Under the pieces are notes generated by a model. It worked only from the letters and a program-made list of their open reading frames with translations, searched no databases and was not told the origin of the DNA. Below, one piece after another: positions 57,463 to 64,000 of a DNA stretch of 64,000 nucleotides. Each line of letters starts with the position of its first letter. Within the stretch, counting starts at the first letter, position 1. Origin of the DNA: Arenicella chitinivorans. Lineage in GTDB: Bacteria > Pseudomonadota > Gammaproteobacteria > Arenicellales > Arenicellaceae. The stretch is taken from positions 806,001 to 870,000 of the forward strand of contig NZ_BMXA01000001.1 of assembly GCF_014651515.1 (NCBI RefSeq). The letters run 5' to 3'. A program made the position numbers and the translations under genes.

Positions 57463-59007
57463 TTATTTAGAAGCAGGTTTGCTGGTTGTTGACCTATTTT
57501 TATTGCCGCTTTTCTTCTTGCGTTTGGTCATGACCTTGGTTTGGTTCTTTTCTGAGCGTACTTGTTTGGTGGTGGACTGTGCTTCGCGGACCCCATCTGC
57601 AGATGTTGCTTGATGTAATTCGGCAAATGCGTCATTGAGGCAGCGAGCGTAAAATGCCGGGTCCGGCATCATCTCACGACACGCACTAATGGTGATGTTG
57701 AATTTGCCGCAGTAACTTCCCAGCCCGTGAAATAAACCCATGCCATCAATGGGTGGTCCAAGCGCGAACGAGCTTAACATTTTTGCGCCGGTAAAATACA
57801 GCGGAATTTGAGGTCCTGGAACGTTGGTAATCACACAGTTGTATGCTGGCTTAACTCGATTGGCCATGCCGAGCTGGCTGTAAAGCCGAGCTGCCGCTGC
57901 AGACAGTGTGGAGGGGATGAATTGAGCGTAATCGGTCATGGTTTTTGCGCCAACCGCATTCGTCAATTGTTTTGCCGCGCGTGTGCTTTTATGCACGAAA
58001 TCTAGACGCGCGAGCGGGTCATCAATCTGGCTGCCTACTTCTACGGTCATCTGAGAGACTTGGTTTCCGGCTGTTCCGCGTTTGTCATGTGTGCGCACGT
58101 TGATTGGTGCCATTGCAACCAAAGAGCGTTCCGGTAATTCCTGTTTATCGGCGAGGTATCGTCGTAATGCACCACCGCAGATTGCAATTGCCACGTCGTT
58201 GACGGTCACGCCGGGCACGGCGTTCTTAATGGCTTTGATTGCGTCAAGGTCGAACTCGGCGGCTTCGACCACGCGGTGTGGTGATACATTGGTGTTAAAT
58301 CGTGTGCGCGGAATATCTGTAATGCGTTTTAGTCGCCCGCGGGCTAATCCGGTGGCCATCTTTGCTAAACCGGGTACGGAGTTTTTGGCGACCTCGAATA
58401 CTCGACGAGGGGTCCTCAACGAATTGATTTGTGAGCGCCAGATGAGTTCCATGGCAGTTGGTTTGCGGTCGGTAGTCACTGGCTCAATCTGTTGATCTAC
58501 GTTGTAGTCCGGGCTCAAATCATGGATGGTCGCGGCAATTTCAATGCCAGACGCACCATCAATTGCGGCATGATGCATCTTTGTCACCAAAGCGAAGCAG
58601 CCGGATGGATAGCCTTCAAGATTGTCCAGTCCTTCGATTACATACATTTCCCACAAGGGTCGCGCTCGATCTAATGGGCGTGCATGTAGGCGCGCAACTT
58701 GAATACATAATTGTCGCCAATCGCCAGGCTTGGGCAGCGCGATGTGTCGAATATGAAACTCGGGATCAAATTGACCGGCTGAGCGCCAATACGGGTGGTC
58801 GAGTTTGAGTGGGACTTCGAGTAACACGTTGTTGAAAGTAGCAACCATATGGGCGCGCTGCGCTACGTTGGCGAGAATCTGCTTAAAGCCAACTTTGCCA
58901 TCCTTTGCTGTGCTCGGATCGTAAATCGTTAGCCCGCCGATGTGCATTGGCGAGTTTGGGGTTTCTAGGTATAAAAACGACGCATCTAAACCGCTTAGCT
59001 GTTGCAC
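57463..59007 (-). CDS. Wax ester synthase/diacylglycerol acyltransferase (WS/DGAT)
   Basis: The 514-residue acyltransferase joins acyl-CoA to a fatty alcohol or diacylglycerol. The active site HHxxxDG is complete: His145, His146, Asp150 and Gly151 in KMHHAAIDGASG. PLWEMYVIEGL and the later NVPGPQIPLYFTG are family segments. The last 30-odd residues (from nt about 57560) form a Lys/Arg/Ser-rich tail not usual for the family. It should produce wax esters or triacylglycerol inclusions. It is divergent from rpsB. Confidence 0.9.
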   Translation of the reverse strand: MQQLSGLDASFLYLETPNSPMHIGGLTIYDPSTAKDGKVGFKQILANVAQRAHMVATFNNVLLEVPLKLDHPYWRSAGQFDPEFHIRHIALPKPGDWRQLCIQVARLHARPLDRARPLWEMYVIEGLDNLEGYPSGCFALVTKMHHAAIDGASGIEIAATIHDLSPDYNVDQQIEPVTTDRKPTAMELIWRSQINSLRTPRRVFEVAKNSVPGLAKMATGLARGRLKRITDIPRTRFNTNVSPHRVVEAAEFDLDAIKAIKNAVPGVTVNDVAIAICGGALRRYLADKQELPERSLVAMAPINVRTHDKRGTAGNQVSQMTVEVGSQIDDPLARLDFVHKSTRAAKQLTNAVGAKTMTDYAQFIPSTLSAAAARLYSQLGMANRVKPAYNCVITNVPGPQIPLYFTGAKMLSSFALGPPIDGMGLFHGLGSYCGKFNITISACREMMPDPAFYARCLNDAFAELHQATSADGVREAQSTTKQVRSEKNQTKVMTKRKKKSGNKNRSTTSKPASK

Positions 59008-59300
59008 ACCACACCTTCCTTTACGTTACGTGAAAGCATGCATCATACCGTGTCCTCGTTGCTGCGTTCCAGTGGCTGCTTGGCGTCCGCAAAACAGCTC
59101 TTTTTAGCGCATAAATTCTTTGCATTCACGGGTCCCTGTGGTATAAACGCGCCTCAACTTAAATCATCCGATTATCACTACTGACAGTTGGGTGCTTTCT
59201 GAGCCTGTAAGTAATTGAAAATTCAGTTTTTTTAAGGGTCAGAAGGTTAACTGTCTAGATCATTCGGATTTGTCTAAACCCGTACAATTTGGAGTACATT
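59008..59300. other. 293-bp region with the rpsB leader
   Basis: It contains the rpsB promoter listed separately and a leader of about 145 nt. A 60-codon frame at 59002 crosses the promoter and is taken as chance. A structured leader for autoregulation by S2 is known in E. coli; I did not verify one here. Confidence 0.5.
59120..59147 (+). promoter_or_regulatory. Promoter of rpsB-tsf
   Basis: TTGCAT (59120-59125) and TATAAA (59142-59147) are 16 nt apart. The start would fall near 59154, leaving a leader of about 145 nt, similar in size to the E. coli rpsB leader. Confidence 0.65.
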
Positions 59301-60320
59301 ATGTCAGACGTTACCATGCGCCAGATGCTTGAGGCAGGCGTACATTTCGGCCATCAAACTCGTTACTGGTCACCTAAAATGCGCCCGTTTATCTTCGGTG
59401 AGCGCAACAAGATCCATATCATTAACCTGGAAGAAACACTCCCAATGTTCAATGACGCGATGAATTACATCGGTCAGATCGCCGGTAATGGTGGGCAAGT
59501 GATGATGGTTGGTACTAAACGTTCTGCCAGTAAGCTGATTAAAGAAGCGGCTGAGCGTGCAGGTACTCCGTATGTTAACCATCGCTGGTTGGGCGGCATG
59601 CTGACCAACTTCAAAACGGTAAAGAATTCAATCAAGCGTTTGAAAGAGCTCGACACCCAGTTAGTCGAGGGCACCAACACACGTTTGAGCAAAAAGGAGT
59701 CGCTGACCCTAGAACGTGAGCGCGTCAAGTTAGAGCGCAGTTTGGGCGGTATCAAAAACATGCAGGGTCTGCCTGATTGCTTGTTTATTGTTGATGTGAA
59801 AAACGAGTACATTGCGATTCAGGAAGCAAACAAACTGGGTATTCCAGTGGTTGCAGTGGTGGACACAAACTGCACGCCAGACGGTGTTGATTATGTAATC
59901 CCAGGTAACGACGATGCGATCCGTGCCATCAGCTTGTATTCAGAAGCCGTCGCGGAAACCATCATCAATGCACGCGCGGCAGCGCAGATTAAATCTGCAC
60001 TGACAGATGGCGATGAAGAGTATGTTGAAGTTGTCGAAGCCGTCGAAGCTCAAGAGCCTGTTGCTGAAGCCGTGCCAGAAGCGGTCGAAGCTGTTGAAGC
60101 GACACCTGTGGCCGACGCGGCGAGTGGTGATGAGTTGACCGAAATTAACGGTATTGGCCCGGTTATCGCTGGCAAGCTGAAAGACATTGGTATTACCACG
60201 TTTAAGCAAATTGCTGATTTCACAGCTGAAGACATTGAGCGTGTGGATGCCGAGCTGAATTTCAAAGGTCGCATCGAGCGTGAAGAGTGGGTTGCTCAAG
60301 CGAAAGAAAAAATCGCTTAA
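59301..60320 (+). CDS. rpsB: Ribosomal protein S2 with C-terminal helix-hairpin-helix extension
   Basis: The 339-residue product contains a complete S2 of the 30S subunit in about residues 1-233 ([53 protein letters not shown]). It continues through an acidic EAV/PEA-rich linker (about 237-275) into a helix-hairpin-helix domain (about 276-339; [20 protein letters not shown], then [18 protein letters not shown]). Usual bacterial S2 is about 240-250 residues, so some 90 residues are added. The extension is in frame and not a separate gene. The ATG at 59301 has GGAG 8 nt upstream; the in-frame TTG at 59289 overlaps that site. Confidence 0.95.
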   Translation: MSDVTMRQMLEAGVHFGHQTRYWSPKMRPFIFGERNKIHIINLEETLPMFNDAMNYIGQIAGNGGQVMMVGTKRSASKLIKEAAERAGTPYVNHRWLGGMLTNFKTVKNSIKRLKELDTQLVEGTNTRLSKKESLTLERERVKLERSLGGIKNMQGLPDCLFIVDVKNEYIAIQEANKLGIPVVAVVDTNCTPDGVDYVIPGNDDAIRAISLYSEAVAETIINARAAAQIKSALTDGDEEYVEVVEAVEAQEPVAEAVPEAVEAVEATPVADAASGDELTEINGIGPVIAGKLKDIGITTFKQIADFTAEDIERVDAELNFKGRIEREEWVAQAKEKIA

Positions 60321-60379
60321 TCTGCTAAGTTATTGAATTGGCAAGAATATAACCTCGTAAGAATTAGATAGGTGAAATT

Positions 60380-61258
60380 ATGGCAATTACTGCCGCATTA
60401 GTTAAAGAGCTGCGCGAGCGTACTGGCGCGGGCATGATGGAATGCAAGAAAATGTTGACCGAAACCAACGGTGACATTGATGCAGCGATTGAAGAACTGC
60501 GTAAGCGTGGTGCTGCTCAGGCTGACAAAAAAGCCGGTCGTGTTGCTGCCGAAGGGACTATCGTGACCTTGGTAGAAGGTAACAAGGCTGTCGCCGTGGA
60601 AGTGAATTCAGAAACTGATTTCTCTGCCAAAGATACGTTTTTTGTTGAGTTCGCCAATCAGGTTGCTCAAACCGTTATGGCCGCGCAACCTGCCGACCTA
60701 GAAGCGTTGATGAACGCTGAAATTGAAGCGGGCAAAACAGTGGAATCGGCTCGGCAATCATTGATTCAAAAAATTGGTGAGAACATCACTGTACGTCGTT
60801 TTGAGCTGGTGGAAGCTGGTGATGGCGAAGTGGTAGGTGCATATCAGCACGGGACAAAAATTTCAGTGTTGACGCGCCTTGCGAGCGGCAGTGAAGAGCT
60901 TGCTAAAGACATTGCCATGCATGTCGCCGCGAGTAGCCCAGTGTGTATATCTGCCGATCAAGTACCGACTGAGCTGCTGGAAAAGGAGCGTGAGATTTTC
61001 GCGGCGCAGGCAGCTGAAAGCGGTAAACCTGCTGAAATCATGGAAAAAATGGTTGAAGGTCGGATTCGTAAGTACTTGAATGAAGTCACCTTGCTCGGCC
61101 AGTCTTTTGTTAAAGACCCTGACCAAACTGTTGAGAAGTTGTTAAAATCAGCAGGCGCAAGCGTGGTGCAATTTGTGCGCTATGAAGTCGGTGAAGGTAT
61201 CGAGAAGAAAGAAGATGACTTTGTTGGCGAGGTGATGGCTCAAGCTGGTAAAGCTTAA
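60380..61258 (+). CDS. tsf: Translation elongation factor Ts
   Basis: The 292-residue guanine-nucleotide exchange factor reloads EF-Tu with GTP. It has the N-terminal UBA-like domain ([19 protein letters not shown]), the core with the conserved [19 protein letters not shown], a second subdomain and the C-terminal module ([17 protein letters not shown]). It follows rpsB by 59 nt and is terminated by a strong hairpin at 61275. Confidence 0.97.
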   Translation: MAITAALVKELRERTGAGMMECKKMLTETNGDIDAAIEELRKRGAAQADKKAGRVAAEGTIVTLVEGNKAVAVEVNSETDFSAKDTFFVEFANQVAQTVMAAQPADLEALMNAEIEAGKTVESARQSLIQKIGENITVRRFELVEAGDGEVVGAYQHGTKISVLTRLASGSEELAKDIAMHVAASSPVCISADQVPTELLEKEREIFAAQAAESGKPAEIMEKMVEGRIRKYLNEVTLLGQSFVKDPDQTVEKLLKSAGASVVQFVRYEVGEGIEKKEDDFVGEVMAQAGKA

Positions 61259-61274
61259 GTTCGAACCGTAAACT

Positions 61275-61317
61275 AACGACTTCTCACCGCGCATGCAGTG
61301 AGAGGTCGTTTTTGTTT
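61275..61317 (+). terminator. Intrinsic terminator after tsf
   Basis: A 13-bp stem with one G-U pair (61275-61287 with 61298-61310) and a 10-nt loop is followed by TTTGTTT, the stem itself ending in TT. It separates rpsB-tsf from pyrH-frr-uppS-cdsA. Confidence 0.88.
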
Positions 61318-61372
61318 CTGCACGACCCAAAATTGAAAAACTAATCTAAACTGACCACGAGACAACACGCTT

Positions 61373-62113
61373 ATGTCGACTAAAACCCCTAACTCCGGCT
61401 TTCGACGTATCTTGCTCAAGTTGAGTGGTGAAGCACTGGCCGGAAGCGCTGAAGACAAAAAATTTGGCATTGATGCCAAGACGCTCGATGGCGTGTGCAA
61501 GGAAATCGCTGGTGTGATTGAGTCCGGTACACAGGTCGCCGTCGTGATTGGTGGCGGTAACTTTTTTCGCGGTATCTCGGCATCCGAGTCGGGTATCGAG
61601 CGAGCTACAGCCGATTATATCGGCATGCTGGCCACCGTCATGAATGCACTGGCCGTGCAACAAGGATTAAAACAAGTTGGTATCGAAGCTCGGGTGCAAT
61701 CTGCTATCCCGATCTCCCCAGTATCTGAACCTTACGTTCGTTTGCGCGCGCTTAAGCATCTGAATTTAGGCCGCGTGGTTATCTTCGCCGCCGGTACCGG
61801 CAACCCTTATTTTACGACGGATACTGCGGCCAGCCTGCGTGCTGCCGAGATCAATGCAGATATTCTGGTTAAGGCGACTAAAGTGGACGGTGTGTATGAC
61901 TCCGATCCGGCCACAAATCCTGACGCCACGCGTTATGAGCAGGTTACTTACGATGAAGTGTTGCAAAAGCGTTTAGGGGTTATGGACGCGACAGCCATTG
62001 CCTTGTGTCGAGACAACAATATGCCAATGCGTGTACTGTCAATCAGCGAAGAGGGCGCATTGCGTCGTATGGCTACCGGTGGTTCGGTTGGCACGTTGAT
62101 AACCAGTGCCTGA
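61373..62113 (+). CDS. pyrH: UMP kinase
   Basis: The 246-residue enzyme phosphorylates UMP with ATP. Amino-acid-kinase-fold motifs are [37 protein letters not shown] and [16 protein letters not shown]. The hexameric bacterial UMP kinase length is about 240. It lies between tsf and frr, the conserved order, but a terminator precedes it, so it should have its own promoter or depend on partial read-through. Confidence 0.97.
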   Translation: MSTKTPNSGFRRILLKLSGEALAGSAEDKKFGIDAKTLDGVCKEIAGVIESGTQVAVVIGGGNFFRGISASESGIERATADYIGMLATVMNALAVQQGLKQVGIEARVQSAIPISPVSEPYVRLRALKHLNLGRVVIFAAGTGNPYFTTDTAASLRAAEINADILVKATKVDGVYDSDPATNPDATRYEQVTYDEVLQKRLGVMDATAIALCRDNNMPMRVLSISEEGALRRMATGGSVGTLITSA

Positions 62114-62216
62114 TGCTTAGCTGGATTCCCCGGCCTGGTTTGCGTACACTGTGGACGCGCGCCAAACGCGATATTTCCCCATACTTGATTGAGTCCCCGA
62201 TTATAGAGGCGAAGAC

Positions 62217-62774
62217 ATGATTGAAGATATTCTAAAAGACGCTGAACAGCGCATGAAAAAAAGTATTGAAGCTATGCGTGGCGAAATGGCGAAGATTCGG
62301 ACTGGGCGTGCCAGTTCGGCACTAATCGACCATTTGACCGTAGACTATTATGGTACGGCGACGCCGATCAACCAGGTGGCGAATGTGTCCGTGCAAGATG
62401 CGCGCACCTTAGCAGTACAGCCTTGGGAGAAGAACATGGTTCCCGTCGTTGAGCGTGCGATTATGGAGGCGAACCTCGGATTCAACCCGGTTACAGCGGG
62501 CGATATTATTCGTATTCCAATGCCGCCGTTGACGGAAGAGCGCCGCAAGGAAATGGTCAAGGTCGCAGCCGCGGAAGGCGAGAATGGTAAAGTTGCAATT
62601 CGGAATATTCGTCGTGACGCGAACAGTGATTTCAAGTCGCTTTTGAAGGATAAGGAGATCAGCGAAGATGAAGAGAAACAAGCTGAAGACAGCGTGCAAA
62701 AGCTAACTGATAAATACGTTGCTGAAGTCGACGAAGTCGTCAAAGAGAAGGAAGCCGAAATTCTGACGGTGTGA
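62217..62774 (+). CDS. frr: Ribosome recycling factor
   Basis: The 185-residue factor splits post-termination ribosomes with EF-G. It has the three-helix domain and hinge domain; [38 protein letters not shown] and the [19 protein letters not shown] helix are family-specific. The length is 185, as in E. coli. Its stop overlaps the uppS GTG by 4 nt. Confidence 0.97.
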   Translation: MIEDILKDAEQRMKKSIEAMRGEMAKIRTGRASSALIDHLTVDYYGTATPINQVANVSVQDARTLAVQPWEKNMVPVVERAIMEANLGFNPVTAGDIIRIPMPPLTEERRKEMVKVAAAEGENGKVAIRNIRRDANSDFKSLLKDKEISEDEEKQAEDSVQKLTDKYVAEVDEVVKEKEAEILTV

Positions 62775-63658
62775 AGCTGACAGAGATTGATCTGTTGAGC
62801 GCACTTCGCCTTCCTATGCTAACTAAATTACGCACACTTTTGGGTTTGTATCGCTCATCTGCTCCAAGGCGGATTCCAGATATCAACCCTAAGCCGAACC
62901 ATGTTGCCGTCATCATGGACGGCAACGGTCGTTGGGCCAATGCGCAGGGTTTGTCTCGTGTCGCTGGCCACAAACGTGGTGTTGATTCGGTCAAATCCTT
63001 GATCAAGAGCTGCATTCAACACGATATCGGCTATCTTTCTATCTTTGCGTTTAGTAGCGAAAACTGGCGCCGCCCACAGTCCGAAGTCGATGCCTTGATG
63101 GACCTGCTTGGTAACGCGTTAGAGACTCAAACCAAGAAGCTTAATGAAAATGGTGTGCGTCTAAAATTGCTGGGTGACCTGACACGTTTCAGTCCTCGAA
63201 TTCAGCAGTTAGCCGCGCAGGCTCAAGCAGAGACTGCGCATAACACCAAGTTGGTGTTCGCAGTGGCGATTAATTATGGTGGACGTTGGGACATCGCACA
63301 AGCGAGTCGTCGTTTAGCCGAAAAAGTAGAACGCGGTGAGATGGCCGCGGCACACGTCACCGAAGATGCGATCGCCAGTGAGCTCGTGACAGCGGACATG
63401 CCTGACCCCGATTTGTTTATTCGCACCTCAGGCGAGTATCGCATTAGCAATTTCTTGTTATGGCAGGCTGCGTACGCCGAGTTTTATTTTACCGACGTGT
63501 TGTGGCCGGACTTTGATGAGCACGAGTTCACCGAAGCTTTACTAAAATATACGCGGCGTGATCGTCGTTTCGGCGGGGCTGTGGATAAAGTTCAAGGTGA
63601 TGGTGTCGCGCCCGCCGAAAATGACAATACCGATCCGGCGCGCGGAGAAGCAGCCTAG
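62771..63658 (+). CDS. uppS: Undecaprenyl diphosphate synthase
   Basis: The 295-residue cis-prenyltransferase builds the C55 carrier for peptidoglycan and other surface polymers. [11 protein letters not shown] (Asp50 catalytic), [24 protein letters not shown] and FTDVLWPDF are the family motifs. It is longer than the usual 250 residues, with about 37 residues before the core and a Glu/Asp/Ala tail. The start is GTG at 62771, overlapping frr by 4 nt; an internal ATG at 62816 is an alternative. cdsA follows immediately. Confidence 0.95.
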   Translation: MKLTEIDLLSALRLPMLTKLRTLLGLYRSSAPRRIPDINPKPNHVAVIMDGNGRWANAQGLSRVAGHKRGVDSVKSLIKSCIQHDIGYLSIFAFSSENWRRPQSEVDALMDLLGNALETQTKKLNENGVRLKLLGDLTRFSPRIQQLAAQAQAETAHNTKLVFAVAINYGGRWDIAQASRRLAEKVERGEMAAAHVTEDAIASELVTADMPDPDLFIRTSGEYRISNFLLWQAAYAEFYFTDVLWPDFDEHEFTEALLKYTRRDRRFGGAVDKVQGDGVAPAENDNTDPARGEAA

Positions 63659-63659
63659 T

Positions 63660-64000
63660 ATGTTGAAACAACGAGTTATAACGGCATTGGTGCTGGCCGC
63701 CATAGTTCTGTGTGCCTTATTTATTCCCAATCCATTGCTCTGGCGTGCGCTGATTACCCTTGTGGTGTTGCTGGCATTTTACGAGTGGCTGCGGTTTTGT
63801 CAAATCGAAGCCTTACCGATTAAAGCGTTAGCCTATGGTGTGTTCGGTGCGGCTGTGTACTTTACCCAAAGTGGCTGGTTGGCGCTCGACTGGGTGATTC
63901 CGGTGGTGTGTGTTCTGTGGTTAGTGCTGCTGGTTTTCACGATGACCGACGCTCTCAACATACTGCATATCAAGTGGCTTAAGCTACTGATAGGTATCGT
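63660..64000 (+). CDS. cdsA: Phosphatidate cytidylyltransferase, N-terminal part (cut by window edge)
   Basis: An open frame starts at ATG 63660, one base after the uppS stop, and reads to the end of the window (113 codons). It begins MLKQRVITALVLAAIVLCAL and continues with further hydrophobic helices (ALITLVVLLAFYEWLRFC, WVIPVVCVLWLVLLVF), typical of CdsA, which makes CDP-diacylglycerol for the phospholipid pathway including PssA. The catalytic C-terminal signature lies beyond the window. The uppS-cdsA order supports the call. Confidence 0.85.
   Translation, partial: MLKQRVITALVLAAIVLCALFIPNPLLWRALITLVVLLAFYEWLRFCQIEALPIKALAYGVFGAAVYFTQSGWLALDWVIPVVCVLWLVLLVFTMTDALNILHIKWLKLLIGI

Noticed and set aside
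59002-59184. 60-codon plus frame upstream of rpsB
   Set aside because: It covers the rpsB promoter and its sequence is not protein-like.

Overview
The window is chromosomal DNA from a gammaproteobacterium. The evidence is gene order: smc-zipA-ligA, asd-fimV-truA-trpF, folC-SPOR-cvpA-purF-metZ, ilvI-ilvH-ilvC-psd-pssA, dapA-bamC-purC-purL, map-glnD-dapD-dapE and rpsB-tsf-pyrH-frr-uppS-cdsA are all blocks characteristic of that class, and fimV, zipA, bamC and lpxH point the same way. Sulfotransferases, an FG-GAP/UnbV protein and a wax-ester-synthase-like acyltransferase would suit a free-living, perhaps marine, lineage; I cannot name the genus. No rRNA, tRNA, CRISPR array, insertion sequence or prophage was seen.

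Layout. 1-8.7 kb is an accessory surface/exopolysaccharide region: a glycosyltransferase cut by the left edge, a secreted FG-GAP/UnbV protein, a lipoprotein, a secreted tail-fibre-like protein, two sulfotransferases and a secreted parallel beta-helix protein. 8.7-15 kb holds an M1 aminopeptidase lipoprotein, a class 3 lipase, a BlaI/M56 (BlaR1-like) regulatory pair with two palindromic operators, and a PhyH-family dioxygenase. 15.4-22.3 kb is smc-zipA-ligA. 22.3-34.5 kb runs from a small unknown gene through asd, fimV, truA, trpF, folC, a SPOR protein, cvpA, purF and metZ. 34.7-36.7 kb has an outer-membrane barrel protein, ftsB and lpxH. 37-48.4 kb carries branched-chain amino acid, phospholipid, lysine and purine genes. 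48.4-55.5 kb has a secreted hydrolase, a small exported protein and, on the minus strand, map-glnD-dapD-dapE. 55.6-59 kb is a three-gene lipid module, and 59.3 kb to the right edge is rpsB-tsf-pyrH-frr-uppS-cdsA, with cdsA cut.

How it works together. Most of the window is housekeeping: chromosome segregation and division (Smc, ZipA, FtsB), DNA ligation, translation (S2, EF-Ts, RRF, Map, TruA), Ile/Val, Lys, Met and Trp steps, purines, phosphatidylethanolamine (PssA, Psd), lipid A (LpxH), the undecaprenyl carrier (UppS) and CDP-diacylglycerol (CdsA). The less ordinary parts are the surface cluster, the BlaI/M56 pair with a non-beta-lactam-like sensor, the lipid genes placed between map and rpsB, and a ribosomal protein S2 carrying an extra helix-hairpin-helix domain.
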